64,000 nt of DNA. Origin: Alitabrizicola rongguiensis (lineage in GTDB: Bacteria; Pseudomonadota; Alphaproteobacteria; Rhodobacterales; Rhodobacteraceae). Of this stretch, positions 16,064-24,568 are shown piece by piece. Every line of letters begins with the position of its first letter. Within the stretch, counting starts at the first letter, position 1. The DNA lies in contig NZ_JAKENF010000002.1 in NCBI RefSeq assembly GCF_021491355.1, positions 434,001 to 498,000 of the forward strand. Direction: 5' to 3'. The notes beneath the pieces are model-generated. The model was given only the letters and a program-made list of their open reading frames with translations. It was not told the origin of the DNA and made no database searches. The translations under genes and the position numbers were made by a program.

Positions 16064-16158
16064 GGTTTCTTCTTTGCCGAAATACCCCCGGCGGAGCCGG
16101 CCCGAGCCTTTCGCGGATCCGCGAAAGGCGAGAGGAAAGGCGTGCCGCCGAAGGCGGC
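16064..16158 (+). repeat. Intergenic repeat element, copy G, with three hairpins including a 24-bp palindrome
   Basis: The core TTTCTTCTTTGCCGAAATACCCCC is followed by ccggc-gga-gccgg (16088-16100), then the perfect palindrome gcctttcgcgga/tccgcgaaaggc (16106-16129), then gccgcc-gaa-ggcggc (16144-16158). It occupies the space between rnpB and rpmG, both on the minus strand. Read in the rnpB direction, the hairpins lie directly after the RNA's 3' end but lack a T-tract. Confidence 0.6.
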
Positions 16159-16179
16159 TCCGCTTGATCGGCGTGAAAT

Positions 16180-16584
16180 GCGCGGATGGCCTGTAAGCCG
16201 GATTCTGTCCGGGGTTGCCCCCTGGACGGCCATTCCTCTCGTCCCGCCGTTGCCGACGGGCTTTAGCTGCCAACCCGGGCCTCTGGGCTGAAGCGTCCCT
16301 GCGGAGGTCTCCGACCGGCCTTGCGACCACTGGCCGGACCTTTCCGCGCGAGGCCCCTATTCGGCATTGCTCCGGGTGGGGCTTGCCGTGCCGGTCCTGT
16401 TGCCAGTCCCGCGGTGGGCTCTTGCCCCACCGTTTCACCATCACCCCGTCGAAACGGGGCTGTCTCTTCTCTGTGGCGCTTTCCCTCGGGTTTCCCCGGC
16501 CGGGCGTTACCCGGCACCCTTGCTTCATGGAGTCCGGACTTTCCTCGAGGGTTTGCACCCCCGCGGCCGTCCGGCCATCCGCGC
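16180..16584 (-). ncRNA. rnpB: RNase P RNA, class A
   Basis: The minus-strand sequence contains the universal GAGGAAAGTCCGGACTCC near the 5' end and ACAGAATCCGGCTTACAG near the 3' end. The termini GCGCGGATGGCC and GGCCATCCGCGC are perfectly complementary and form the 12-bp closing helix, which sets the limits at about 16584 and 16180 (405 nt). It is the catalytic RNA that trims the 5' leader of pre-tRNAs. It starts just past the amidase stop codon on the same strand. Confidence 0.97.
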
Positions 16585-16591
16585 GTCGCCG

Positions 16592-16620
16592 GAGTTAGGC
16601 GCGCGACCGACCGCCGTCAA
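16592..16620 (-). promoter_or_regulatory. Predicted rnpB promoter overlapping the amidase stop codon
   Basis: On the minus strand TTGACG (16615-16620) and TAACTC (16592-16597) are 17 bp apart, and the RNA's inferred 5' base (16584) is eight bases beyond the -10. The -35 lies within the last codons of the amidase gene and the -10 includes its TAA stop. The -10 match is weak. Confidence 0.45.
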
Positions 16621-17290
16621 CCGGAAAGCGCCGCGCTAGGTCCAGCGCAGCGCCCATGTCCCCTGCCGACAGTGCCCCCTGTCCCCAGGGCCGGAACCGC
16701 AGACGAAACGCGCGAAGCAACTGGTCCGGCATCGCTTCTGGATAACCAAAGCGCCTCAGCGCTCCCAGAAAGCCCGTCTCGTCCGGCGGCGCGGTCACAG
16801 CTTCAGGCCAGACCGAAAGGCCGGCCCGGGCCAGCGCCCGCCAGTCGAAACGCGGGCCGGGATCGGATTTGCGGTCGGGCGCCATGTCGGAATGGGCGAT
16901 GACCCGCTCGGGCAGGATGGACCAGCGCGCCAGAATTCCGGCCAGAAGCGGCTCCAGCGCCGCAATCTGCCGGGCCGCAAAGGGGGCATCTCCGGTATTG
17001 GCAATCTCGATCCCGATCGAGTGCGAGTTCACGTCCTCGCGGCCCCCCCAGCTGCCCGCCCCCGCGTGCCAGGCCCGCGCGGCTTCCGGCACCAGAGCGA
17101 CGACCTCGCCATCCTCGCGGATCAGGTAGTGCGCTGAAACCTCGGCCGCCGGGTCGCACAGACGCTCCAGCGCGGCATCGCAACTCGACATGCCTGTGTA
17201 GTGCAGAACGACCAGATCCGGCACCGCACCGTTCCGCCGCTCGCCGAAATTCGGCGACGGACAGGAGGTCACGCGCAGGGTATCACTCAC
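16595..17290 (-). CDS. N-acetylmuramoyl-L-alanine amidase (Amidase_2 family)
   Basis: 231 residues. The Amidase_2 zinc fold is marked by VVLHYTGM (first His), the AWHAGAGSWGG substrate loop, NSHSIGIEIAN, and VIAHSDMAPDRKSDPGP carrying the second His and catalytic Lys region. It resembles AmiD/AmpD enzymes that cut the bond between MurNAc and L-Ala in peptidoglycan or recycled anhydro-muropeptides. No signal peptide is visible, which favours the cytoplasmic AmpD-like recycling role. Its ATG overlaps the stop of the upstream lipoprotein gene by four bases. Confidence 0.9.
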   Translation of the reverse strand: MSDTLRVTSCPSPNFGERRNGAVPDLVVLHYTGMSSCDAALERLCDPAAEVSAHYLIREDGEVVALVPEAARAWHAGAGSWGGREDVNSHSIGIEIANTGDAPFAARQIAALEPLLAGILARWSILPERVIAHSDMAPDRKSDPGPRFDWRALARAGLSVWPEAVTAPPDETGFLGALRRFGYPEAMPDQLLRAFRLRFRPWGQGALSAGDMGAALDLARRFPVDGGRSRA

Positions 17291-18063
17291 TGCAGACGGA
17301 ACGGGCGCGGATCCCAGGCGCAGGCAAAGCCGTCGCCGTCAGGGTCAAGCCCCTTCGGATCGCGCTGCGGACCACCCGCGGCCAGGAACGCCTCCTGGGC
17401 CTGGTCGGTGGAACCGTAACGGCGGCAGGCCGCCTCGGGCGAGGACAGCCGGATCGCTGACCGGGTGTAGAGCTGCTGGCCGGGCGCGTTCGTGGTCTGG
17501 ATCGCGTATTGCACGATGTTCGGACCGCTGTTGTCCGGCCGCTGCGGCACTTCAGTCGGCTGGATGACGACATATTGCGCACGGTTGCGGGCAATGCGAT
17601 CGGCGTCCGACTGGATGGTTTCTCGCGACGACACGGCGGCGAAGTCCTGCTCGTCCGAGATGCCGGCATGCGACGGGACCATTTCACTTGTCGTCTCGGC
17701 GATGGTCGTGGGGGCGTTGCCGCGAGGGCGATTGGGGTCGAAGAGGGCTGCGTCGCTTTGCGTGGCGCTGTAGCCCGTGTTGTTAAGGCTCAGGGCATCG
17801 CCTGTCGGTTGCGGCAGGGGAGCGGCGGCCGGAGCGGCCGTTCCGCCTTCGGCTGCGTCGATCGCCGCACCCACACGGGCCGGATCGAAGCCGCTCGCGG
17901 GCGCGCCGCCAAGTGCGGTGGTCGAGGTCGCCCCCATCGGTCCGGTCGCGGCCGGAATACCGGTATAGGTCGCGTTGTACATGTTGTTCCCGCCCGCCCC
18001 GGATTCAGCCGACACACAGGCGCTGAGTGCAAGCAGCGGGAGAATTGGCAGGAAACGACGCAT
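17287..18063 (-). CDS. Putative lipoprotein with C-terminal excalibur-like Ca-binding motif
   Basis: 258 residues. The N-terminus is a lipoprotein signal (MRRFLPILPLLALSAC, lipobox LSAC, Cys about 16). A long low-complexity Ala/Gly/Pro/Thr stretch follows, and the C-terminal 45 residues contain CRRYGSTDQAQEAFLAAGG and DPDGDGFACAWDP. The DxDxDGxAC pattern is that of the excalibur domain of extracellular proteins. It probably sits in the outer or inner membrane facing the periplasm. It is translationally coupled (ATGA) to the amidase gene, suggesting a cell-wall role. I do not recognise a named family. Confidence 0.75.
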   Translation of the reverse strand: MRRFLPILPLLALSACVSAESGAGGNNMYNATYTGIPAATGPMGATSTTALGGAPASGFDPARVGAAIDAAEGGTAAPAAAPLPQPTGDALSLNNTGYSATQSDAALFDPNRPRGNAPTTIAETTSEMVPSHAGISDEQDFAAVSSRETIQSDADRIARNRAQYVVIQPTEVPQRPDNSGPNIVQYAIQTTNAPGQQLYTRSAIRLSSPEAACRRYGSTDQAQEAFLAAGGPQRDPKGLDPDGDGFACAWDPRPFRLQ

Positions 18064-18120
18064 GTCAGTCCTCGATCGTAGCAGGCCCGCGTATCGGCAG
18101 GCAAAACTCAGCGGCGGCGC

Positions 18121-19605
18121 TTACCACCATTTCTCGGGTTTTGCCACAAAGCCTGCGGCCTTCTCCAGCACATAGGCGTGATTCAGCAGATCACCCTCCT
18201 CCCATGGGCGGCCGATCAGCTGCAACCCCAAGGGAAGCCCCTTGCGGTCGAGGCCCACGGGCACGGCGATGCCCGGCAAGCCAGCAAGGTTCACCGTCAC
18301 GGTAAAGACGTCGTTGAGATACATCTCGACCGGATCGGCGCTGGCCATCTCGCCCAGGCCGAAGGCGCTCGACGGGGTGGCGGGGGTCAGGATCGCGTCG
18401 ATCCCCGCGGCGAAGGCGAACTCGAAGTCGCGTTTGATAAGGGCGCGGACCTTGCGGGCGCGGTTGTAATAGGCGTCGTAGAAGCCCGCCGACAGCACGT
18501 AGGTGCCAATCATCACCCGGCGCTGCACTTCCTTGCCGAAGCCTTCGGCGCGGGTCTTTTCGTACATCTCGGTTATGCCGTCGCCCTGCGCCAGCTTGGC
18601 GCGGTGGCCATAGCGCACCCCGTCATAGCGCGCGAGGTTCGACGAGGCTTCTGCAGGCGCAATCACGTAATAGGCCGGCAGGGCGTATTTCGTATGGGGC
18701 AGCGAAATGTCGACGATCTCGGCCCCGGCATCCTTGAGCATGGCCTGCCCATCGGCCCAGAGCTTCTCGATCTCGTCGGGCATTCCGTCCATGCGGTATT
18801 CGCGCGGTATACCGATCTTCTTCCCGCGGATGTCGCCGGTCAGCATCGCCTCGAAATCCGGCACGGGCAGGTCGGCGCTGGTCGAATCCTTCGGGTCATG
18901 CCCGGCCATCGCCTCGAGCAGGATCGCCGCATCGCGCACCGACTTGGTCATCGGCCCGGCCTGGTCGAGCGACGATGCAAAGGCGGCGATGCCCCACCGG
19001 CTGACGCGCCCATAGGTCGGCTTGATGCCGGTGATGCCGACGAACGCCGCCGGCTGACGGATCGAGCCGCCGGTGTCGGTGCCCGTCGCCGCAAGGCACA
19101 GGTCCGCCGCCACCGCCGCCGCCGAGCCGCCCGACGACCCGCCTGGGGTCAGGGCGGTTTCGTCATTGCCGCGCCGCCAGGGGTTCACCGCATTGCCATA
19201 ACAGGACGTCTCGTTCGACGATCCCATGGCGAACTCGTCCATGTTGAGCTTGCCGAGCATGACTCCGCCCGCCGCGAACAGCTTCGTCGTGACGGTCGAT
19301 TCGTATTCCGGCTTGAATCCCCGCAGGATGTTCGAGGCCGCCTGGCTCGGCACGCCCTTGGTGCAGAACAGGTCCTTGATCCCAAGCGGAATGCCGCAGA
19401 GCGACGGCGCATCGCCGGCCTTCAGTCGCGCATCCGCCGCCCGCGCCTGATCCAGCGCGATCTCGGGGGTCTTGTGCACGAAGGCATTCAACTCGTCGCC
19501 CGCGTCCATCGCCGTCAGGCAGGCCATGGTCAGGTCGACCGCGGTCAGGTCTCCCTTGCGCAGCGCATCCCGCGCGGCGGCGATCGTCAGTTCGTTCGCG
19601 CTCAT
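18121..19605 (-). CDS. gatA: Aspartyl/glutamyl-tRNA amidotransferase subunit A
   Basis: 494 residues with the amidase signature: catalytic Lys in PLGIKDLF (about 80), then [15 protein letters not shown] and [14 protein letters not shown] carrying the two Ser of the Ser-cisSer-Lys triad. GatA releases ammonia from glutamine for GatB, completing Gln-tRNA(Gln) and Asn-tRNA(Asn) from misacylated precursors. Its ATG overlaps the gatC stop by four bases. gatB is not in the window, so the three subunits are not in one operon. Confidence 0.98.
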   Translation of the reverse strand: MSANELTIAAARDALRKGDLTAVDLTMACLTAMDAGDELNAFVHKTPEIALDQARAADARLKAGDAPSLCGIPLGIKDLFCTKGVPSQAASNILRGFKPEYESTVTTKLFAAGGVMLGKLNMDEFAMGSSNETSCYGNAVNPWRRGNDETALTPGGSSGGSAAAVAADLCLAATGTDTGGSIRQPAAFVGITGIKPTYGRVSRWGIAAFASSLDQAGPMTKSVRDAAILLEAMAGHDPKDSTSADLPVPDFEAMLTGDIRGKKIGIPREYRMDGMPDEIEKLWADGQAMLKDAGAEIVDISLPHTKYALPAYYVIAPAEASSNLARYDGVRYGHRAKLAQGDGITEMYEKTRAEGFGKEVQRRVMIGTYVLSAGFYDAYYNRARKVRALIKRDFEFAFAAGIDAILTPATPSSAFGLGEMASADPVEMYLNDVFTVTVNLAGLPGIAVPVGLDRKGLPLGLQLIGRPWEEGDLLNHAYVLEKAAGFVAKPEKWW

Positions 19606-19889
19606 TCCACCACCTTCGGCACCGCAAAGAAGCCCTCTCTCGCGTCCGGCGCGTTGGCGAGGATCTGCGCCTGGATGTTCCCGTCGGTCACGACATCCGC
19701 CCGGCGCTTGAGCCGCATCGGCGTGACCGATGTCATCGGCTCGACGCCGGTCACGTCGACCTCGTTCAACTGCTCCATGAAGGTCAGGATGCCCGAGAGT
19801 TCCCCCGCCAGCGCTGGCAGATCGGGTTCCTCGACGCGGATACGCGCCAGCTTGGCCACCTTGCGGGCCGTGTCGATGTCGATGGACAT
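19602..19889 (-). CDS. gatC: Aspartyl/glutamyl-tRNA amidotransferase subunit C
   Basis: 95 residues, [20 protein letters not shown] with the usual small-subunit pattern, ending in [14 protein letters not shown], a strongly conserved C-terminal block. GatC wraps around GatA and stabilises its contact with GatB. It is the first gene of the gatC-gatA pair and is coupled by ATGA to gatA. The 159 bp to the divergent DUF1624 gene must hold its promoter. Confidence 0.97.
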   Translation of the reverse strand: MSIDIDTARKVAKLARIRVEEPDLPALAGELSGILTFMEQLNEVDVTGVEPMTSVTPMRLKRRADVVTDGNIQAQILANAPDAREGFFAVPKVVE

Positions 19890-20048
19890 GCGAGTTCGCT
19901 TTCCAGAAATGATCGGCCCCGTTTACCCATGCCGGGGCGGCGCTGCAAGCGCGAGGACTGGGGGCATGTGCATAGCCGCGTGGGCGCGACAAGCCCCTTG
20001 CCCCCCGCCGAAGGATCGCCATGCTGCCCCGAGAACCAGGAGAGTCCC

Positions 20049-20792
20049 ATGCCCGCTTCGCTGCGCCCCCGGCGCATCGCCCTTGTCGATCTGGCCCGGA
20101 GCGCAGCCCTGCTGGGAATGGCGATCTTCCACTTCACCTTTGATCTGGAGCTTTTCGGCCATCTTCCCCCCGGCACAACCGCCTGGCCGGGCTTCTGGGC
20201 GGTCTTTGCACGGGTGGTGGCGGGCAGCTTCATCTTCCTTGCCGGGGTCAGCCTTTACCTTGCCCATGGAGGCGGCATCCGCTGGCGTGACTTTCTGCTG
20301 AGGCTGGCCCGGATCGTCGGCGCGGCCGCACTTGTGAGCCTTGCGACCTACATGGCGTTGCCGGAGCAATATGTCTTCTTCGGCATCCTCCACGCCATCG
20401 CCGCGTTTTCGGTCCTGGGCCTTCTGTTCATTCGGCTGCCGCCGCTCCTCCTCGTGGCGGTTGCCGGCCTCATCTATGCCGGACGCACCCTGTTCACCGC
20501 CCCGCTGTTTGCCGAACCCTGGCTGGTCTGGACCGGCCTCTCGCCCTTCCCGCCCCTGACCATGGATTTCGAGCCGCTCTTTCCCTGGTTCGGCACTTTC
20601 CTTCTGGGCATCGCGCTCGCTTCGGCTGCGGCGAGAACGGGTCTTGCCGACCGTCTGCGGGCTTGGCCCGCCCGGCCCGGCAAATGGACGTACCGGCTCA
20701 GCTGGCCGGGTCGGCACAGCCTCGTGATCTATCTCGTCCACCAGCCGATCCTCCTCGCACTGGTCGGCGGACTTACCTGGGCATTCGGCTGA
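20049..20792 (+). CDS. DUF1624 (heparan-alpha-glucosaminide N-acetyltransferase-like) membrane protein
   Basis: 247 residues with about seven to eight membrane helices. [22 protein letters not shown], the conserved His in [11 protein letters not shown], and the closing [15 protein letters not shown] match DUF1624/HGSNAT-like proteins. Relatives transfer acyl groups across membranes onto sugars, but the bacterial substrate is unknown. The ATG at 20049 follows AGGAGAG. Its last 20 bp overlap the 3' end of the convergent ceramidase-like gene. Confidence 0.82.
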   Translation: MPASLRPRRIALVDLARSAALLGMAIFHFTFDLELFGHLPPGTTAWPGFWAVFARVVAGSFIFLAGVSLYLAHGGGIRWRDFLLRLARIVGAAALVSLATYMALPEQYVFFGILHAIAAFSVLGLLFIRLPPLLLVAVAGLIYAGRTLFTAPLFAEPWLVWTGLSPFPPLTMDFEPLFPWFGTFLLGIALASAAARTGLADRLRAWPARPGKWTYRLSWPGRHSLVIYLVHQPILLALVGGLTWAFG

Positions 20793-21429
20793 TCGCCTCG
20801 CGGTGGCGCAGGTAGACCAGGATCATCCAGGCCAGCATCGTGGCATTCAGCAGATGCCAGAGGAAATGGGTGCCCACCGGAACGACGGCGCAAAGCGGCT
20901 CGTCCACCGTTCGCGCGACCAGCGAAAGAAGCAGAAGCCCCGCCCCGATGGCCAATCCTCGTGCCGTATCTGGCGAGCGTGCGCGCAGCAACCAGGCGTA
21001 GAACAGGATCAGGACCGGAACCGGCATATACCCTGCCGAAGAGCCAAGTCCCGGGATGTGCGACCAAAGCGGGACGGTGACCGCCGTATAGGGCAGGAAG
21101 GCGACCGTCGCGGCCAGGGCCCCGCCCGTCCGCAGGCCCAGCATGTCGCGACTCGCGGCAAACAGATAAAGCAGGATGAAGCCAAGGATCGGCAGCACGT
21201 CCATAAGCCCGGTCAAACGGTTGGCAAAGCTGTGGAACAGGCCCGAGCCGATGCCGATCACCCCCAGCACGAGCGACAGCGCGCGCGCCATACGGTCGCC
21301 TCGTGACCGCCGCCACATGAAGCCGGCCGCGACGACGAAGGCGAGATTCGTCACGGCATTGACCGGCTCGGCCCAAAGCCCCGGCCCGAGCCGTTCGCAA
21401 TAGCCGTCGACCGCATCGAGCCAGGGCAT
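20773..21429 (-). CDS. Ceramidase-domain (alkaline ceramidase/CREST) membrane protein
   Basis: 218 residues with seven hydrophobic helices. The putative Zn-hydrolase motifs of alkaline ceramidases are present: DGYCERLGPGLWAEPVNAVTN near the start, GSGLFHSFAN with the Ser-His pair, and GTHFLWHLLNA with two His near the end. Bacterial members probably act on membrane lipids; the substrate is unproven. The ATG at 21429 is preceded by AGAAGGGA and is preferred over the longer frame. It shares 20 bp with the convergent DUF1624 gene and is divergent from the UPF0173 hydrolase gene. Confidence 0.8.
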   Translation of the reverse strand: MPWLDAVDGYCERLGPGLWAEPVNAVTNLAFVVAAGFMWRRSRGDRMARALSLVLGVIGIGSGLFHSFANRLTGLMDVLPILGFILLYLFAASRDMLGLRTGGALAATVAFLPYTAVTVPLWSHIPGLGSSAGYMPVPVLILFYAWLLRARSPDTARGLAIGAGLLLLSLVARTVDEPLCAVVPVGTHFLWHLLNATMLAWMILVYLRHREAISRMPR

Positions 21430-21485
21430 TCCCTTCTGCTCCAGGAGACCTATCCTAAGCCCGACCCTAAAGCGGAGACGCACAT

Positions 21486-22181
21486 ATGAAAATCATCTGG
21501 CTCGGCCATTCCGGCTTTCGCATCGAGATCGAACAGGCGGTGTTGCTGATCGATCCCTGGTTCACCGGCAACCCGATGTTCCCGCAGGGGCGAGAGGACG
21601 AGGCGATCCGGGGCGCGACGCATGTGCTCCTGACGCATGGCCATGGCGACCATGCGGGCAATGCCGCCGCGACCGCCAAGGCGCAGGGCATTCCACTCGT
21701 GGGAATCTACGATCTCGTCACCTGGTACCAGGCCCGCGAAGGGGTGGAAATCATCGGCTTCAACAAGGGCGGCACCGTTTCTCTCAACGGAGCGAAGGTG
21801 ACGATGGTGAATGCCTGCCATTCCTCTTCGGTCGCAGGGCCGGACGGCCCGATCGCCGCCGGGTCCGAAGCCGGTTTCATGATCTCGGGCGAAGATCATA
21901 CGATCTATGTCTCGGGCGATACCGACATTATGGCCGACATGGCCTGGATGGGAGAATTGCACAATCCCGACATCGGCATCCTGTCAGCCGGCGGGCATTT
22001 CACTATGGACATGGCGCGTGCGGCTTTCGCGGCGCGGAAGTATTTCAATTTCCGTACAATCATCCCCTGCCACTACCGGACATTCCCGCTTCTGGAGCAG
22101 ACCGCCGACGCGCTGCGCGCCGGGGTGCCGCCCGGCGTGCGCGTGATCGAACCGCAGGTGTTGGAGCCGGCCGCGATCTGA
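21486..22181 (+). CDS. UPF0173 metal-dependent hydrolase (metallo-beta-lactamase fold)
   Basis: 231 residues. The metal motif LTHGHGDHAGNA (about residue 50-60), then NACHSSS, YVSGDTDI and PCHYRTFP give the complete set of MBL-fold ligands in the UPF0173/YtkL arrangement. The protein is cytoplasmic and its natural substrate is unknown. The ATG at 21486 lies 56 bp from the divergent ceramidase-like gene, so the two share a short promoter region. Confidence 0.92.
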   Translation: MKIIWLGHSGFRIEIEQAVLLIDPWFTGNPMFPQGREDEAIRGATHVLLTHGHGDHAGNAAATAKAQGIPLVGIYDLVTWYQAREGVEIIGFNKGGTVSLNGAKVTMVNACHSSSVAGPDGPIAAGSEAGFMISGEDHTIYVSGDTDIMADMAWMGELHNPDIGILSAGGHFTMDMARAAFAARKYFNFRTIIPCHYRTFPLLEQTADALRAGVPPGVRVIEPQVLEPAAI

Positions 22182-22196
22182 CCGGCTCCGCCCGCC

Positions 22197-22337
22197 TTAC
22201 CGGATAATGTCCCAGGGCGGCGCCTCGGGCAGTGGCTCCATCCCTATGTCCCGCATCAGATGCGGCGACAGCCGCAGGTTGCGCAGGCGGGGGGCGGGGT
22301 TCGGGCGGACAAGCGCGCGCAGAAGCGCCACGGTCAT
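22197..22337 (-). CDS. Possible small DUF1127-like protein
   Basis: 46 codons from the ATG at 22337 (MTVALLRALVRP); the same frame stays open upstream to a TTG at 22484. The C-terminal stretch LRNLRLSPHLMRDIGMEPLP resembles the LDDHLLRDIGL motif that ends DUF1127 domains, and the frame ends 15 bp from the convergent UPF0173 gene. No strong ribosome site is seen. It is short and may be a chance frame. Confidence 0.35.
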   Translation of the reverse strand: MTVALLRALVRPNPAPRLRNLRLSPHLMRDIGMEPLPEAPPWDIIR

Positions 22338-22760
22338 TCGCCGCGCCCCGTGCAGGGCGATGAGGTCGGACAGGATCAGGTCGGGGCGCTCCAGCGCCCG
22401 GATGTCGTTCAGGGTCAAGATGGATTCCGCCGCATGGGCCAATGGCCGGACGGCGCCTCTTGGTTGGGGATGAAAAGGGCACAACTCTCCCGCGAGGGGC
22501 TAAATCATGCGTGGCTGCGGAGGGTGGAGTCAGGACACGCGTCGCGTGCCGGTCTCGGTCAGGTCAGTAGCGCGCTGCGCCGACTCCGATTGACCCAAAT
22601 CCCTCTCGTGGGCAGGCGTTGTACGATATCGTCATGTCGCGCCTCCAAGGCTGAGGGTTTCGAGATGCTCCGTGCTACGGCCAATGGCCGAGTCGCGCCA
22701 ACCGAAATTTTCCGCTGCGTCATCCCCGGGCCGAGGGCTGTGGCCCAACAGACACGCGCC
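22338..22760. other. Gap of about 420 bp without a recognised gene
   Basis: Between the possible DUF1127-like frame and tadA I find no family motif, tRNA or strong hairpin. GC is somewhat lower than the flanks around 22600-22720. A 23-codon minus-strand frame from an ATG near 22635 (MTISYNAC) has no family resemblance. Part of the gap may be the upstream extension of the small frame ending at 22197. Confidence 0.5.
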
Positions 22761-23219
22761 TCAGTCGCGGCCGCGCAGGCCCGCGAAGAACCGCCTGAGC
22801 AGTGCCTCCGCATCGCCGGCACCAATTCCATCATATATTTCTGGCACATGATGGCATTGCGGATGGGCAAAGACGCGTGGGCCCTGCGCCACACCACCCG
22901 ATTTCGGGTCGGCGGCCCCGTAGTAAAGCCGCGCGATCCGCGCAAAGCCGATCGCGGCCGCACACATCGGGCAAGGCTCAAGCGTCACGTAGAGATCATG
23001 GCCAGGCAAACGTTCCGATCCGGCGGCAGCACAGGCCGCCCGGATTGCCAGCATCTCGGCATGGGCTGACGGATCGGCCAGTTCCCGTGTCCGGTTGCCC
23101 GCCCGGGCCACGACCTCGCCGGACGGCGAGACGACAACGGCACCGACGGGGATCTCTCCCCGCGCGGCGGCCGCACGCGCCTCGTCCAGCGCGATGACCA
23201 TATGGGATCGGAACGTCAT
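22761..23219 (-). CDS. tadA: tRNA-specific adenosine(34) deaminase TadA
   Basis: 152 residues from the ATG at 23219 (MTFRSHMVIALDEA). Zn and catalytic motifs are PSAHAEMLAIR (HAE) and LEPCPMCAAAIG (PCxxC). FVAHPQC-like GPRVFAHPQCHH and the C-terminal RRFFAGLR complete the TadA pattern. It converts A34 to inosine in tRNA-Arg(ACG), allowing ICG to read three Arg codons, and is essential in most bacteria. The nucleoside/cytosine deaminase family is the only alternative. It is divergent from the pseudouridine synthase gene. Confidence 0.94.
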   Translation of the reverse strand: MTFRSHMVIALDEARAAAARGEIPVGAVVVSPSGEVVARAGNRTRELADPSAHAEMLAIRAACAAAGSERLPGHDLYVTLEPCPMCAAAIGFARIARLYYGAADPKSGGVAQGPRVFAHPQCHHVPEIYDGIGAGDAEALLRRFFAGLRGRD

Positions 23220-23265
23220 GGCTCGGTCATGCAACCGACATCCGTCCAAGGCAAGCCGCCTTGTT

Positions 23266-23324
23266 CCTTCTTCTGTTCCCAAATATCCTCGGGGGTTCCG
23301 GGGGCAGACAGCCCCCGGGGGTCG
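23266..23324 (+). repeat. Intergenic repeat element, copy D
   Basis: The core CTTCTTCTGTTCCCAAATA, then TCCTCGGGGG, is followed by an 8-bp hairpin ccgggggc-agaca-gcccccgg (23298-23318). The core is the same as copy B. It lies in the divergent gap between tadA and the pseudouridine synthase gene, so here it precedes rather than follows a gene on its own strand. Confidence 0.75.
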
Positions 23325-23352
23325 CCGCCCCTCCCGCGGCCGGGACTCCGCA

Positions 23353-24471
23353 ATGACCGAAAGACCTTCCCGCTCCGGAAAACCGGCTGCGTCCTCTCCT
23401 TCAGCCGGGACGGCCCCGGAGGGTGAACGCATCGCCAAGGTCCTGTCGCGCGCCGGCGTGTCGTCGCGGCGCGAGGCCGAGCGGCTGATCGAACTCGGCC
23501 AGGTCACGGTCAACGGCAAGGTGATCGACAGCCCGGCACTCAATGTGACGGCGAAGGACAAGATCACCGTTGCAGGCCAGCCGCTGAAGGAGCCGGAACC
23601 CGCCCGCCTCTGGCTCTACTACAAGCCCGATGGCCTGGTGACCTCGGCCGCGGACGAGAAGGGCCGCGAAACCGTGTTCGACCGCCTGCCCCCTGACATG
23701 CCGCGGGTGATGTCCGTTGGCCGTCTCGACCTCAACTCCGAGGGACTGCTGCTTCTGACCAATGACGGAGAACTCAAGCGGCGGCTTGAGCTGCCCTCGA
23801 CCGGCTGGCTGCGCAAGTACCGGGTGAGGGTGAACGGCAACCCGACCGATCCCGATCTCGACCCGCTCCGCAAGGGCATCACCGTCGAAGGCGAGAGATT
23901 CCAGCCGATGGAGGTCAAGCTCGACCGGGTGCAAGGCGCCAATGCCTGGCTGACGATCGGCCTCCGCGAGGGCAAGAACCGCGAGATCCGCCGGGCGATG
24001 TCGGCCATCGGCCTTTATGTGAACCGCCTGATCCGGGTCAGCTATGGCCCCTTCCGCCTGAACGAGATGAAGCCCGGCGAGGTGGAAGAGGTACGACCCA
24101 AGGTCTTGCGCGATCAGCTTGGCCTCGATGCACCCGAAGGGACAGGACGGGCCACCGCAAAACCGCCACGCCCCGGCGGCGCAAAGGCAAGGCCCGCCCG
24201 ACCGGGTGACGGCCTTGGGCGTGGATCGCGCCCTATCGGCAAGCCAGCCGAACGGCCTTTCGTCTCGCGCCAGCAAACGGACAGCGCGAAACCCGCCGCG
24301 AAGACGTTCCGCAGCCGCGCATCGGCCGACCAAGCGGCTTCGGCGCCCCGTCCGGCGCGATCGTCAGGTCCGTCGCCCTCCGCCACCCCGCGCGCACCGG
24401 CCTCACCAGGCGGCGGGCGCCCCGGACCGGCCGGACCGCGGGGAAAAAAACCGCCCTCCCGCAAGGGATAG
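23353..24471 (+). CDS. rRNA pseudouridine synthase (RluB/RsuA family) with long disordered tail
   Basis: 372 residues. An S4 RNA-binding domain (ERIAKVLSRAGVSSRREAER, about 26-70) precedes the catalytic domain with MSVGRLDLNSEGLLLLTNDG (catalytic Asp) and IGLREGKNREIRRA. This is the RluB type, which modifies U2605 of 23S rRNA in E. coli. From about residue 260 to the end is a basic Pro/Ala/Gly/Arg-rich low-complexity tail ending in GKKPPSRKG, longer than in E. coli RluB. The ATG at 23353 follows a repeat element. The next gene downstream is the membrane peptide at 24569. Confidence 0.93.
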   Translation: MTERPSRSGKPAASSPSAGTAPEGERIAKVLSRAGVSSRREAERLIELGQVTVNGKVIDSPALNVTAKDKITVAGQPLKEPEPARLWLYYKPDGLVTSAADEKGRETVFDRLPPDMPRVMSVGRLDLNSEGLLLLTNDGELKRRLELPSTGWLRKYRVRVNGNPTDPDLDPLRKGITVEGERFQPMEVKLDRVQGANAWLTIGLREGKNREIRRAMSAIGLYVNRLIRVSYGPFRLNEMKPGEVEEVRPKVLRDQLGLDAPEGTGRATAKPPRPGGAKARPARPGDGLGRGSRPIGKPAERPFVSRQQTDSAKPAAKTFRSRASADQAASAPRPARSSGPSPSATPRAPASPGGGRPGPAGPRGKKPPSRKG

Positions 24472-24494
24472 CCAGTCTGGGCAGGCCAAAGCCG

Positions 24495-24524
24495 CTGGCA
24501 AGCCGTTTCCTCATCCCCTATAGT
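24495..24524 (+). promoter_or_regulatory. Possible promoter for the XpaC-TelA-SPFH operon
   Basis: CTGGCA (24495-24500) and TATAGT (24519-24524) are 18 bp apart, with four and five of six bases matching the -35 and -10 consensus. The start would lie near 24531, just ahead of the ATGs at 24536 and 24569. Rested on sequence alone. Confidence 0.38.
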
Positions 24525-24568
24525 TCATCTCCAGAATGGAAACGGTCCATGACCTGTCGGAGAGGCGG

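Noticed and set aside
16321-16902. Open frames across the RNase P RNA region
   Set aside because: The region has the universal RNase P sequence blocks and pairing ends. The frames are by-products of structured high-GC RNA.
18178-20301. 707-codon plus-strand open frame opposite gatA and gatC
   Set aside because: The opposite strand encodes complete GatA and GatC with catalytic motifs. The composition of this frame is typical of an antisense artefact.
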